Positions 27,107 to 40,354 of a stretch of DNA of 64,000 nucleotides are shown here, one piece after another. A model generated the notes under the pieces. That model was not told the origin of the DNA and ran no database searches. It saw nothing but the letters and a program-made list of their open reading frames with translations. Made by a program: the position numbers and the translations under genes. Origin of the DNA: Stratiolaelaps scimitus (taxonomy: Eukaryota > Arthropoda > Arachnida > Mesostigmata > Laelapidae). The stretch lies in assembly GCA_019614645.1 (NCBI GenBank), contig JABWDB010000003.1:19429001-19493000 (forward strand), read 5' to 3'. Numbering within the stretch: the first letter of the stretch is position 1; every line of letters begins with the position of its first letter.

Positions 27107-28015
27107 ATCCAGATGGGCATTATCGCTTCGTGTCGCTAGGTGCCACCGTTGCTAGTACAGTCGCCATATCGGGAAATATGAAAAGTTACGTTTGGCTTTT
27201 TTCCATAGATCGGGTGGGGTATTGGGGACGGACGAGGCTCAATCATGTTTTGCTCAACAATGCAGAGATGTGTCCAGGTTGAATTGGGAAGCGTTGTCCT
27301 TCTTCGACTGCTTGTGACTTGTGTGGGCCAATTAACGATTTGTACTAGTCCCTACGGATCATTTTGTTAAGGAGGAACTGCGAGACATCGCGGCGTGGGG
27401 GGTGCCTGCACATACAGGGTGTCGCAAATATTCAACAACCCTCATGGGAGGCTAAACAACATAGTGTAGTGTTGGAAAACGATTTGCAGCAGTTGCCTCT
27501 CTGTGTCCTCACACACGTGGCTTTATCATCATATAATAATGGCTTTATAATAATAATACACTTTCTAAACAAAGTGGACAAAATGCAATAAAGTTGACCA
27601 AACGTTACGTTGAGAAAACGTCGACTTTTGACTGCCATTTTTCACCACCCCAAACGAAATACATTCACTTTCGCACCCAGATCACCGATCGACACTGAGT
27701 GATTTTGGGTCGCCGCCGCGTTCACTGTTTGTATCTACGCTAGCTATTGCCGAGTGGCGTTCAGCGCTGAAGGAGAGCAACCATTTTGACAGGACATCGG
27801 GTGCAAAATTAGGTTTTCATTAATCTTTCTGCTCGTCTCGATCTGTCCGCTATTTCAGCGGGGTCTTCGTATTGGTGTTGCTGTTGTTGTTGTTGTTGTC
27901 CCTGTCGTCTTCGTCATCATCTTGATCTTCGCGGTAGCTTCTGTTATGACGCCATTCTTTTAGCACCTGTTTCTCTTGCTGCGGTTGTTATTAGTGGCCC
28001 TATCGCATCGGATAC

Positions 28016-28033
28016 ATATATATATATATATAT
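28016..28033. repeat. (TA)n microsatellite
   Basis: Nine AT units. Another run lies at about 28350-28363. Confidence 0.9.
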
Positions 28034-28887
28034 CGAGATTTGGCGCATCGGCGGGATATGATCGGAACTGGGACCGTTTTGAATTGTTGTCTACAATTCG
28101 GGTCGTCCGTTCGGATGAAAACCGCAGACGTGCGCTGGACTTCGCGGCCGGGGGAGTGCCGATGAGAACGTGGCCAAATAGCATCAGCAGCGTTTGCTGG
28201 ATTGATTAAAATAGGGAAAGCGATGTAAGTGAAGCGTCGACTGTGGGGGCCAATTGGATGGCTCAGACAATGGAGAGCAGAGACCGCCGGATGAATGGAG
28301 ATACCTCTTGTATTTTAGTAATATTGTAAAAAAATCTATACTCAGATTATATATATATATATACAAACAATTTAAAATGCACCTCTATACATATATTGTG
28401 TAGGACCATTTAAAAACTGGTACTCGATACATTATACATATAAGCGTACCTTAACAGTGACGTACCATTCTGTCAACTAAGGACTAGGATGATCGTGGAT
28501 ATCAGCCATGTGTTCAACAATCGGCAATAATAGTTTAGAACAGTCACAATCGTATTTCCCGGGCTGGACTCAATCGTCCATTAATAATTTTGAAATGTCA
28601 GCACTGAGTTGAGTCTCGTCATCAATGATCGTGTCTGGCCGACAACGAACACTGGGCGATGTTCGAGGAAGCCACCGGATGAGCCGAGCTCCCTAGGCTC
28701 TCTCTGGTCCGTGTGATTATCGGTAGGCTTGTGGGTGCTAGCCGCTCCCTCTCCAATGGGTGACTTCATGCAGCGTATGGCCCTGCTAGATTAGCGAGGC
28801 CGAATATGTATAATACTACTAGGCCTGTTGCTCACACTTGAGGGTCGATCTATGTACAGGCGCGAAACACGTCAACGGCAGACGGCG

Positions 28888-29197
28888 CATGAAGGGTATA
28901 AACGAAACGGAGGGTTTGATAACGAGATCATATCACTGCCGGCTGGGTTATGTCCGCCACGTACCTACGTCGCTAGTTCGACGACGACGACGACGACGAC
29001 GAAACAGCGGAGGTGCCGCAGATGCTGTCGAACGCGAGAGATACCGCCGAGGAGATCCAGGGCCACAGTCGATCATTAGAACTGGCGGCGATATACGCGA
29101 TTCGATAGCTCAAGATAGGTTCGTACAGGCCGGGATGTCTCAGCAGCAACACACTCGTATGGCGTTCGCCGGAGCCCCCGTGTCGTCGCCATGCTGA
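28888..29197 (+). CDS. Candidate reading frame with an Arg tract
   Basis: ATG 28888-28890 begins a 102-codon basic chain to TGA at 29195. It contains an eight-Arg tract encoded by the (CGA)n run at 28978-29002, then RNSGGAADAVERERYRRGDP and a Gln/His stretch. Upstream the frame is open to a TAG at 28820. Codon choice looks natural but length is within chance expectation and no family is recognised. Confidence 0.18.
28978..29002. repeat. (CGA)n tract
   Basis: Eight CGA units, encoding an Arg run in the candidate frame 28888-29197. Confidence 0.9.
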
Positions 29198-29869
29198 TCA
29201 CCGCCGATCGTCGTCATATAATAGCTTGACGTTTTTCCTGTGAACAAACTGATGACATTCAACGAGGTGCTAATGATGTTATGGCGAGATCCAGCGGTGC
29301 GCAAGGGGACTCGATATTGGTGTAGGCTGTGCGGGGATGTTTAGCTATAGTCACTGACTTATTATTGCGTTGGGCGAAGCCGAACATGCCGAAGCGGTTG
29401 TATTTGAGAGAAGGGATCACCACACCCGGGTTAGATCCCTTCCATGATCCACATCATGATTGTGCCACCTATACATAATGTCACGGTCAACTCACTTCAT
29501 TCCACATGCGGACAATTTCTTAACTACATTTTCGATAGTAGTAGAGCCAGAGTGAGAATAAAGTGTTGCAATCGATATTAATTCGGTGAAGCGGTCGACT
29601 CGCATACGAGTCGAGCGATTCGTATAATGTTATTATATATAATCAAACAATATCATGTGCACTCTCAAATGACATTCACACTCACTCTACCACATAACGG
29701 TCGCAAATTCTCTGTGGGTATACTGCTCTAATTAGCAGGGACTCAAGTCTTAAATTATACCCCATTTCATTTGCACAGTTCGAGGCGGGAAATAAAGTAA
29801 TAAACACACTCTTCCCTTGATTTTTGCTCCGAAATGACGTACATCGCAATGGGCCATTCTTCAGGTATC

Positions 29870-29872
<3 letters not shown>

Positions 29873-29905
<33 letters not shown>
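29873..29905. repeat. (TC)16 microsatellite
   Basis: Sixteen TC units; a polypurine/polypyrimidine mirror tract. Confidence 0.95.
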
Positions 29906-29909
<4 letters not shown>

Positions 29910-30651
29910 GCCATTTTTTTTGGGTTTTTTTTCTAGTCCAATCTGACGTCAACAAATTAAATTTAGAAATACGAATTTCGATCAAGTGGCCAAAATCCAA
30001 CTCGGGCTCGGACGTATTATCCTCGAATGGTCATTTCTGTACGACACGTCGCTCGTGTTAAGCGCCGCCGTTATCCCGTTGCTGTTGTTGTTGTTGTTGT
30101 TTTGTGCGTTCCATTAATGGTATCGATTAACGAATGAGAAAAAAGTGTTTAATACCAAAATCACGCTTTGCAGCAACAGCAGCAGCAGCAGCAGATTCGC
30201 TGTGCGCGGGGTATCTCCGTGTCCGCTGTCTATCGATCGGCTGTGTCTGGTTGGCCGACTGGTTGGCGGCTGAGCGAGCGACTATCACGAGCAGCCAGTG
30301 CAGGCGGCAATGCAGTGTAGCAGTGCCTTTCGAATCCCGAGTGTGCCACGAGTAACCTGGCGCGCTGGTAACAACGGCACCGGTACCCAATAACAACCAC
30401 AACAGCGGCAGCACCAGCAAAGACAGCCGCTGTAGCAGCTAACGCTACCATCGTCCCCTCTCACGCCGGTGGCGAAGAAGAACGCTGACGAGGTCCGAGA
30501 CCTTTCACCCCGATTGAAGAACACCGCGGCAGCAGCAGCAACAACAACAGCAGCAGCCGCAGCACGCGGCCCCCACTACACAGCAGCTACTACAGCAGCG
30601 TTCGTTTTTCTACAACTATTCAACCACTACAATATGACGACTGCAGGGACA

Positions 30652-30693
30652 TGAACGAGCGAACTAATAACCCACCGAAGGAAATAGCAGCGG
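30652..30693 (+). CDS. Possible short first coding exon
   Basis: ATG 30652-30654 opens MNERTNNPPKEIAA, 14 codons, ending exactly at the donor GCAGCG|GTAAGC. The 30170-30640 leader is rich in CAG/CAA/GCA triplets and contains a short upstream ATG frame (30634) that ends where this one starts. The arrangement is typical of an arthropod first exon with a repeat-rich 5' UTR. No partner exon was found. Confidence 0.22.
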
Positions 30694-30853
30694 TAAGCGG
30701 GCTAATAATAATATTAATAGTAGTAATAATATAATAAATAATCTGGCTGTAATTAATGATGGGCCATGGTAACCATCACCAGAGCCACCGGTAGAGAGAT
30801 AGGAGAGCCATAAACTCATGCACAATTAGTTACTGCTATGGATCTATCTAATT

Positions 30854-30858
<5 letters not shown>

Positions 30859-30896
<38 letters not shown>

Positions 30897-30900
30897 AGGG
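30859..30900. repeat. (AG)n/(GGGA)n tract
   Basis: About fifteen AG units passing into GGGA units. Confidence 0.95.
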
Positions 30901-31094
30901 AGAAAATTAGTGAGGGCCAGCCACAACGTTCACAACCTACGCAATCGATGAGATGATCTGCGTAGCTATACAATACAAGCGTGCGCGAACGCGCTCGCAA
31001 AACTGGAAGACTGTCTCTGACAGACAGATGTCGGTAGTGATGATCCTCATGCTGCTGTGTGCTCGTGTATATTACATACGCACACACACGCAAG

Positions 31095-31096
<2 letters not shown>

Positions 31097-31127
<31 letters not shown>
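31097..31127. repeat. (TA)n microsatellite
   Basis: About fifteen TA units, next to a CA run. Confidence 0.95.
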
Positions 31128-31130
<3 letters not shown>

Positions 31131-31920
31131 ATAAACTAAAAAAAGCGTGTTTGTATGGTTTATCTATAACAAATGCGGGGATGCACAAATGTGAAATACG
31201 TGTATGGGTATTTTTTTGCTTCTCATGAGAAAAACGGGTTCGTTTGTAGCCGTAGTAGTTGTAGAAGCAGTGGGAGATGATCGTAACAATTTCATTTCTG
31301 TACTGGCACAGCTGCCACTGTGCCATACTAGAGTGAATCATGCAAAAATTCAGTGAACGCATTGGCCTAAAACATATGTTGATATCGCGTCTTCGATCTA
31401 ATTCACGTGGCTTCTAAAAGACGAAATGATTTTCAACGATATCACACCGTTGTGAATAAACAACACCCTCCGCTGTTTCGATAAGGTACAGTCGTGAGCG
31501 CCAGTTAGATATGACATATAGCCTCACTGTCTGAGAGAAAACAAGAAAGCCCATAAGTAGTTGTGCGATGAACAATGATAGGTCCACGGCTTCTAGTTGC
31601 ATTCATCGAAAGATTTGTCATCACTATGTACTACCATGTTATAAGCAGCTGGGGATCGCAAAGCAATGAGCCTGCTCGTGAGCAGGGCTGCAAAAAGAGA
31701 CTGCGGTCTGGGGCAAGATGAGACTGATGGAGCCGCCGTGGTTGACTAGTCTACAAGGAGACCCCATTTCGCGCGCGGGAGAGGGACTCCCTTCGGTCTG
31801 CCTCGATCGTGCACGCTTATATGACTCGTATCCAGCTAGGAGATCGCAAGCGGGTCCAATCGTTGGCCAGCAGTGCTATTTAATCATACGGATGTAGTTG
31901 CTTTTTTCCTCTGCAGCTTT

Positions 31921-31942
31921 CTCTCTCTCTCTCTCTCTCTCT
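31921..31942. repeat. (CT)11 microsatellite
   Basis: Eleven CT units. Confidence 0.95.
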
Positions 31943-32462
31943 CCATCGTCCTTAGTGCAAAGCGAGTGTTAGCTGTTCGCTCTGCGCGGTTGATGTCTGG
32001 GAGCGGAAAGTAAGGTAGTGTGTGGGTGGTGCTAAGTGAATGATGATATATATATATATCCATCTATATCTACGAGATTAAGTGATCTGCGAGGCTGCGG
32101 GATGGCCAGTCGCAGCCCCCAGGGGCTAGAGCTGTCGGCAGCACCAACGCGGCCGACGTAGTCCTTCGTCCCTAGACATAAGAGTGACTGGGCCAACAAT
32201 TGTTTTTGCGGTCGTTCTATTCTCCGTCCCTAACGGCTACGGCTGCTGCAGTACTGCAGAGCGTCATGATTTTCAGAGCCCGGATGCTGCGGAACGTCTG
32301 CCGTTGCCGCAAACAGTAGCGGTTGTTAGAAATCGTCTGTAGAATGATATTTTGCTGGTTTTGTTACTACTGTTCTTCGTTATTCCTGACCATGGAGGTG
32401 TTTCTTCTTGGGTTATGGTCGGAAACGACTACGGTCGTATTGCTTAAAGCCATATATGTATT

Positions 32463-32535
32463 CTGCGAGATTCGAACCATACATCCTATGATTCCAAGTC
32501 CTGGATGCTACCCCTCACTCGATCCCGCTTGATCC
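32463..32535 (-). mobile_element. tRNA-Pro-like relic (SINE head or pseudogene)
   Basis: The minus strand holds GAGGGGTAGCATCC, similar to the D arm of proline tRNAs, then GGACTTGGAATC with a possible TGG anticodon, then a B box GGTTCGAATCT (32468-32478) followed by CGCAG. Anticodon-stem pairing is imperfect. A short frame crosses it on the plus strand but is unlikely to be coding. Confidence 0.4.
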
Positions 32536-33740
32536 TTTACCACTATTATTAATATTAGTACTATTACGAATGGCAATATCGACAGTTTCTCAGTTCTGCT
32601 CTTGAGTATCGTATCTGGTCTGAGCCACACCGTCATGTTCGCGCCTGCATACACCTTGTGTCAATTACAACACGATGTTTGTACGTGTCCTCGCTCGTGC
32701 ATAAATCCAAATTCAAAATAGTACACGTCTCATAGTGAAGATTGCGTGACTCGAGGTTAGAAACTGGGGAGCACTATTACGGCTACTACAGCAAGAACGT
32801 ATTGTAGATGTTTATCATACGAGCCATTACCGACGATTATCTATGCAGCGATTACGTGGTGTCCCCCCTCCGCGGCCCCAAGTGTTGTAGAGCAAGCAAC
32901 GAGAAGCGACGGAGCAAAGAACAAAACGCTGGAACATCGGCTGAAATCAACCTGTCCATCGCTCACAGAAAGCTAGGGCAGCAGCAATAATCACAGCAAG
33001 AACAACGGCAGCGATGGCAACAAGGGTGTTAGCAAGTGCCGCCAGGGTTGTTTTGTTTGTTGGTTGAAAGGTCGCGAATGAAGAAAATCGATGCTGACGC
33101 CTGACGAAGTAGCGGCCGCCAACTTTTGTCTTACTACCCCCTGTTCGCTTTTGCCTTCGAATCGTCAACGTCAGGAGTCAGAGCTATCATCTCTCACCTA
33201 TGTCTCGACCTGTCGACAAATTGCCGATATTTTGGTCTTTGCTGCTGCTGCTGCTGTTGTTGTTGCTGCTGCTGCTGCCTTGCCTAACCTCCTTCGGCAG
33301 CGGCTGCCATTGGCGCCGAGCTGAGCTGTGTGGTGGAACAGACAGCGAATGGCAAATTGAATACGGTACGAAGACTTGTTGAGCTGCGGTGCACCGTCGA
33401 CGGCGATGACGGCGACCCGAGGTGTCAGATAATCCCTAATGTGACTGACCACCATGGAACAATATCTCATCGTGCTACTATATCTCTTGAGCGCTTGCTA
33501 CGAGCTGTCAGCCAGCCTGCCAGACGGACATACAGATGAGATAGACGGCCATTATAGAGATGGGTTACGTATATCGAGCAGGCGTGGGAAATAAATATAT
33601 CATGCGCTAACACCACGGTACAGTGCAACGTGCATGGCAGCGACACCCAGCAAACGATGCAATTGCTTGAATTCGCATTACCACTACGAGCAATACTAGT
33701 GATACGAACAAACAGATCGTATACCAGATCTCACACGTAA

Positions 33741-33929
33741 ATGATAGCTATTGCCGATCGTGTCCAGCTGAAAAAGGCATCCACATACACTGAACAACAA
33801 GAAAAGTTCTTCGGAGGAGGTGGTTCGTACGCAACGAAAAACGGGGGGAAGGACAGAGAGCGATTTATTAAAAAGCACATCAAGTACAAGGTGAACAAAT
33901 CAAGTCCTGACACCTCAGGCGAGCTATAA
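33741..33929 (+). CDS. Candidate short lysine-rich reading frame
   Basis: ATG 33741 (A at -3) opens 62 codons to TAA: MIAIADRVQLKKASTYTEQQ, a Gly stretch, then RERFIKKHIKYKVNKSS. A possible donor AAG|GTGAAC lies inside (about 33889). It is hydrophilic, with no signal peptide. It may be a small protein, an exon or chance. Confidence 0.2.
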   Translation: MIAIADRVQLKKASTYTEQQEKFFGGGGSYATKNGGKDRERFIKKHIKYKVNKSSPDTSGEL

Positions 33930-36900
33930 TAGCTGTTGCCATCTCGCTGACGCGTCTTGCCCGTGGACACACAGTCGAATCGAACCAACAATACGTATAT
34001 ACATGTAAATACAAGGGTGCACGGTTAGCCACCATCTGTACACCTCCCTGCATTCGGACAAGTGACGACAACGGTGCTTATCAGGTACGCACGGGCGGCA
34101 TGCTCAGGTGCATGTTGTGCGAATACGTCATATACACTTGTTGATGCGGTGATTTTTTTTTATTATGATGATTAGTATTGGTAAGCTAAGCCGTGAAATC
34201 AACGACGCGAAAGCTGACCGAAGCAGCGAAATGTGGCTCGAGCATTGAAACCTACCTGCGAGTGGCGCCGAAGCCGCCGATATGTTACTGAAGACGTTGT
34301 TGCAGATGTAAATGATATTGACAGCCACATCGATGGGATTAAGTGCAAGGCAGCAAATCAGCAATCACAGTTTCATTGTATGAATTCATATGGGATCGCC
34401 GTAGAAGAGGGGGTAATTATATGATAATATTGTACCTCTACGGTACCGCGTTGAAAATGCTTCTTGTAGTTATACATGATATCTGTTTGTTGCTCACATA
34501 ATACGAGCATACATGTATCGAACATCGAAATGCAGTGGTCGGGTCCACTTGAGCAACTTCACGGTCGCTCGAGGTTCCCACAAGGCGTGTGAGGTCTGGT
34601 AGAAGCATGTTGGAACTGACGAAATAATCAATGTGTGGACACTCACCCGAGACGTTGTCGATATGGTTCGTTCGCCTCAGTTCTGAGGCAATCCACCTGT
34701 CAATTTATAAGAGAACATACAATATGTAGATCGCATTTATGTTTGACAACGTTAGCAAGCGCAGAAAATGTCTGCAAGAGCTTACGTTCAAATGAGTAAA
34801 ACTCGAACAGATCTTAAACCTGTTGGGTGAGCTGAAGGTAATAAAATAATCAGAAGAACGTATTTATATATTCAAAATAGTCATTATCCACTCGAGCTTA
34901 AGCTAGACCATTACCCTGCATATTTTGCTGTACTAGGAACCGTATTCATCCATTGCAAGTTTTTTTTCTGCTGGCGCCAATTTGCAAATCATCAAGTCCC
35001 AAACATTATAGCCGCGCTAGATTTCAAATTCTGTATTAGATCCGAATTTTGCGGCAAGGGGACACTTAGAATCATTGCCCGAACGTCAACGTTCCATTGT
35101 TAATGCACTGTTTACGAACTTTCATTACGAACCGCCAAGCAAGCGGTCACGCGGCCCATCAAGATATTTTTTCGTATAGAATCCTATTGGAATATCTATC
35201 CGTCCTCCGGTGTTCCGACCGTCATTTAGCCTAACATAGATCCACAATTGTATTCAAATCTTGTTCTAGCGGACGGCGCAATTTCATGCTATGATTTCAA
35301 CTGTAACATCGAAACTCCTTTGGAGCGAGCAATTCGAGTATGGTATGGCGAGTTGAGGCTGAGGATTTGGTTATCCACGAAGAAAAGGAAGGAAGCTTGC
35401 TCTCGGCGTCGTGAAGCTCAACGAAGACTTCGGGGGGGGGGCGACACCACGCTAGCCAGACCCCAGCCAGCTAGTCCACCAGCGATGCGGGGTGCCCATG
35501 TATAAAGGGCAGCGTATGGTCGGGTACAAACCGCGAAGTTGGTAAGCACGTCACGTCTTTACCCCGAGCCAAGGGCTTCGTCACCCAGGGCAGGGACTGT
35601 TCGGGGAAGGCTCTTCCCGGACATTGCCTCGTCTTCATGGCGGCTTGGTCAAGCTTTTCGAGCCAAGAAAGGCTCCATCCAACACCAAACGAATCCACCC
35701 CACACGAATGTGTGGCGCAAGTTCAGCCTTGGAAGAAGTCGCTCCTTTCTCGAGAAAGTGCTGCTGGGTGGTCCTGTCTTTGCAGCTCAGCTTGTGCGCC
35801 TCGTGTTAGCGGCCCAGTTCGTGCGGGGCTATGAAGGAAGCTTGCTCTTTGTCGTCGTTATAAGGCGAACGTCTGCCTGTTAGACTAGAAATAGAGAATG
35901 TAGAATTTCTCGAATATACATGACTTACACGACGAAGTTATGTTGTTTGTTGGAGTATATAAGTGTGTGTGTGTCTCTCTCTGTGCGCGTTTGTATGGAT
36001 GCTTGTTCCCTTCGAAATGACTAGCTTCTTTATCTGCGATAGTGCGGTTCAACGCTTCATATTGTACTGCATTTAATTAATTATTAATTTTTTATAGTTC
36101 ATTTTATTAAGCTCAATCAATTTTACTATTAGTAATTTGGAGCTATCGAATGAATGAAAAGTGAATTTGTATTACACAGTCCCATGAGCGGTCCCACTAT
36201 GATTCTGATTTCGGCGTCTGAAATCACGACTCACATAGTTTTCACGTCAACTTCGCTTAGTGCTAAATTCAGCCTTTAGCAATGACAAACCACCAGGTTT
36301 TCTTTTCGCGTGAGGATTCTTCTCGGCCGTTCTCAATACTTCACGACCCAACCTAATTGCTTCTTCTCATCATTGTTCAGTGCCTTCTCATGGTTCGTGC
36401 CGAAGTAAGATGTCACCTCGGAAGAAGTTAGGCCTCTTCAGATGACACTCAGTCAATGCCGATCCATTTTGGGGTGTGCGGCAACAGCCACGACAGCACC
36501 CAATCCGAGCTGACAAATACAAAACACCCGGCTGGCAAGGTGCTGGGCGTCCCTGCACTATACGACAGGCCAAGCCAGGCTCGGCCTGGTGCAGCCGGTG
36601 CACCGTCACGCAAACTATCACTTATCGGGTGGCGCGGACAGTTAGTTAGCCGACGACACCGGCACCCAGGACAGTTGAGTCCCGTTTCAAGCCTTCCCCT
36701 AATGCCGCTGTCGGGATCCTGTACGCGCATCCGTGCAAGTGTCACTGCCCACTTAATTCGGGGGTGCTGCTAGCAACTCAACAGTTCTATCCGACAGGAG
36801 GACAGAGCACAACTCCTCGTTTCATCCATTTACTCATTCAGTCGTCGCCAGGCCAAACCCGACGTCTTCAATCTTTTAAAGTTGTCGGGACAGCAGCATT

Positions 36901-37990
36901 TGCCATTCCTGCTCGGCTGTTCGCGTTTGTCTGTCGTGTAATCACGCGCATAGCCCGCCTGGACCTTGGTGGACCCTGCAAGTGGTTGACATTCATGTAG
37001 AGACCAGCAGGCTAACAGCACCTAACGAACGACCTGAACATGAGACGAGGCGACAATCACACGCTGGCTGGCCGGAGACGGTCAGACATGGAGGACGCGC
37101 CATGTGAACTGGGGCTACAAAAAGTACATCCAGTTGGCTATACGGAGCAGAATGGCACGATTAGCTAGAGGCGGTCACTGGATCGAGTATGGTCTAAGCT
37201 GCTGTTAAAGGCAATACGTACACACACACACACACAGGGAGAGAGAGATACGTACACAGACTCATGAAGAAATTTATTGTAGAAGACAACCGATGTACCG
37301 GTGCAGAGGAAGCGGCAGATCATTGTTGTCGTTGCTGTTGTGATGAAGAGTGGCACGCTAAACGGTTATGTCAGGCCAATGCCGCCGACTGACAGTTGTC
37401 CTAGTGGAGTTGTACGTACATGCATGATGACTCAGTGTGCCAATGACGATTAAATAGATGTAACAGCCACACCTTGCTGCCTGTGCCAGTGAGCCAGGAA
37501 GAACCGGAGTCACTAGGTTGGACAGATGGACGACTAGGCGACTATTCTTCAGACGAATGAATGAAGTTCACAAAGCAACGCAACAATTATATTTGCGATA
37601 CTTAAAAATAAATAAAAATAATGACAATCATTTCTAATGCGAAGATTTTCCTTAGATATTCAAGGGGGCAACGCAATTTCTATTTTGCGCACGCGTAAGA
37701 ACTGGGGAAATGTTCTAGGTATTCTATATAGTGTATATTCTTAGATGTATTTCATGTTAAGCCGATATGGTATAATTGTCGCCCACTTTTATAATTAACA
37801 AATAAATAATGTTTAATTCCTCATGGAATAAATAATGAGATACTAAAAATACTAATCATCATCATCATCATCACCGGGTCTATATTTTATATTTAATATC
37901 ACAATGAGCCATACATTTATTATAAATACACGGGTCATATTAGCTTTCACCACCCCGTTTTGCTTAGTCCTGGTTGACTTCGATAGATGA

Positions 37991-38242
37991 AGTCGTTTCG
38001 TTCCGAAATTGGTAATCGCCCATCCCTTAGATTGCGTAGTCAACTCCTCATTCGAAGACGGCACCAGTGCACTTTGCACTTTAAATTGGACAATTTATTT
38101 CCTGCCGCCGCAGTATCGAAAAGAACCGCAGCCGGTCCCCACCTTTTTCAAGGGTTACAATTGCTATGGGCTTCGCCGTTTCGAGCCTATCCGCGTTGTT
38201 TCAGTTTCAACCCTGTGGCCTCATTCACAAGAGCCATGTTAG
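37991..38242 (+). CDS. Candidate coding segment, possibly decayed
   Basis: The frame is open from a TGA at 37988 to TAG at 38240-38242. It reads as a mixed, globular-looking chain with two Trp and seven Phe/Tyr (for example NWTIYFLPPQYRKEPQP). A donor-like GTAAGC lies at 38363 in a neighbouring frame. No ATG begins it, so it would be an internal exon or a relic. Confidence 0.18.
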   Translation, partial: SRFVPKLVIAHPLDCVVNSSFEDGTSALCTLNWTIYFLPPQYRKEPQPVPTFFKGYNCYGLRRFEPIRVVSVSTLWPHSQEPC

Positions 38243-39025
38243 GTGTTATACATCGTCGCCTCACAGGCCACACTCTGCCAACCGCATATGTAGGGATATC
38301 TGCACATGTGACCCTCTCAATGTGCCGCTGCTGTTTCGATGTGCCGCTTGACGCTTCGTTCTTGGTAAGCGTTCTAAGCTATAGGTGCAATGTCGAATTT
38401 GAAAAATGACCTCACTTATTTGGCTTAAATACGCCATAAAACACTAAATCCATCTTGTGGTCTCCCCCCTGGTGCAATGAGCTCCCACTGGCTCGGCGAT
38501 GCTGCGCCTGGCTAGACGAGCCCCCGCTCCTCCTCCTCCTGTGCGCGCTCGGCCGTTCTTGTCCAATGTTTGAGGTGACTCAGGCTTTTGACTCCTGACG
38601 CGCTCTGAGCGCACTGTGACTTTGTTCACTCCTGACTCCTGAACTGCTCGTAGACAGTTCTTCCAAGAGGGAGGAACGATGCAGGGAATAGGCAGAGGCG
38701 TTGTCGGCTGGATGAATGACAACCCCTGCAAGGGATCTCCAGGTGAGATAGATAAAGGGAGAGAGAGAGAGACAGAGAGAAATACTGACGAAATTCGGAG
38801 CCGATATCCGCCTCTGTGAAAGGAAAATCGAGCACAACATGAACGAGGCTGGCGTTCGTCCGGTCAACGTGGTGAAGAGCGAAGGGGTTCACACAAATGC
38901 GATTGAAAAAGTTGACCATGCGCTGGTGGTCCCTCCGGCGGCGCCGACTGTGAGACCAGTTTTCGGGCTGACACCCCGTCTTGGACATTGAACGCCCGCG
39001 GTACAACTGCTTTCGGCATTGCTTC

Positions 39026-39105
39026 ATAAGACGGACAACCCCTTGTATGCAAATGTCTTACAATCAAACCCGTGCACCTACGCGTCTCCTCCGGTTGCAA
39101 GACGC
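39026..39105 (-). mobile_element. tRNA-derived SINE-like element, copy 2
   Basis: Shares with 5281-5375 the 19-base block ataagacggacaacccctt (39026-39044), then atgcaaatgt and gtgcacct in the same order. The head carries a decayed B box, GGGTTTGATTG on the minus strand (39061-39071). Both copies have the same orientation relative to the window. They differ in the linker, as old independent insertions would. Confidence 0.5.
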
Positions 39106-40354
39106 ACACAAATACACGATCACGCCATCGTGCTCGACGATGGCCGAAGACGTGGTATAAAAACGCGTGTTGATATACAACTGTTGTGCACGAATAGACA
39201 ATACTTTAGATCATTGGAAAGTAATTTCTCAGTGTGATATTGGCTCATATCTATAAATCTAGGAGAATGTTCCCAAACGTTATAACGTTACGTCTCTTTC
39301 AAACAACTACACATTGTAAATTGTACACGTATTCTCTAATTCGCAACAATTGGCCTCATCACAAGGCCGACTATTTCTGAAACTTCTAGGTTCATCCTCA
39401 GGTTTATTTAAGCTGCACCATGTGGTGCAGTTCAAGTACGCTCAATCGGGCGGTTCAAGATTTTCCTGCTCGAACACATCGGCTTACAAGGCGTTGCGAC
39501 ACTGTTTATACCCATATGGATAAGAAAAATGAAAGCTGAGGATCGGCGCGGCAACACGGGTTGCGATTGCAGGCATCGGTTCCCTACCAGACCTGTGAAT
39601 GCTGACCGCAGTCACAGACCTGTCCATGTGACACCAAGGGCAGCGCGTCGTTAGATTCACGCCCCGTATCCACTATACGGCTCCGTGTGGTCCGGGTGAT
39701 GCCGATGGGGGCGTCTTGCAGAGGCAGGGCTAATCCGCGCCGCAGGAGACTGACACACGCCACAAGCGCCGACCGGGGTTAGCTACCTTAGGGGCTGCTG
39801 GCCTCCGCCTTCACGATGCAGCAGCAGCCGCCGCCGCCGCCGCCACACCGCCTATGGCGCTATGAGCTATAGATTCAGCCGTTTGATGATGATGATGACG
39901 TCGTCAGCCAGCTCTCGCCAGGCGCTCACACCGTGAGCGGATAGCAGTGCATCCGGTTCTAGTCCTTGGCATCATCCGTCCGAGGAAGAGACGACCGGGA
40001 TCGGATGGGGGGAGGGTGTTGTGGACTAACACGCGCGAGAAATACGAGAAGGATCCCATGTGCTACTGGAGGTATACAGACCCCGGCCCTTCTAATCTCG
40101 GACTGTATCATGGATACACTGGAACAGCATGTATCCAGTAGCATCAATGCGCCGTAGCGTGGCCTTGGCTGAACGGAATGGCAGCGACATTACGGAGACT
40201 AAGACAGTCGGAGCTCGCTGTCGCCTCGACCTCGACGCTCCGATGATGGGAGGATGTTACGCGCCTGGACAACCTAACCTAGCCACCTAGGCCATTCGAA
40301 AGATGACGGATCAGGCAGCGGTAGAGGTGTCTCACGACGGTGTCGGGCACTTCG

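Larger units (their letters stand above)
27107..32462. other. Spacer with short candidate exons
   Basis: Apart from the two weak plus-strand candidates listed, this holds TTG/CAG triplets (27870-27895, 30090-30110, 30170-30195) and TC/AG/TA tracts. A TACAGGGTGTCGCAA string at about 27412 resembles some transposon ends. Confidence 0.45.
32536..39025. other. Spacer, partly GC-rich
   Basis: 35.3-37.1 kb is GC-richer with frames on both strands and a 16-bp local repeat (around 35388 and 35833). It may be an eroded element but no coding domain is visible. AT-rich elsewhere. Confidence 0.4.

Noticed and set aside
35388..35848. 16-bp direct repeat (gaaggaagcttgctct)
   Set aside because: A match of this length is near chance expectation in a window this size and no element is visible between the copies.
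39413..39430. Short palindrome (ctgcacca-tg-tggtgcag); also 29595-29614 and 32248-32261
   Set aside because: Arms of 6-8 bp are expected by chance in 64 kb.
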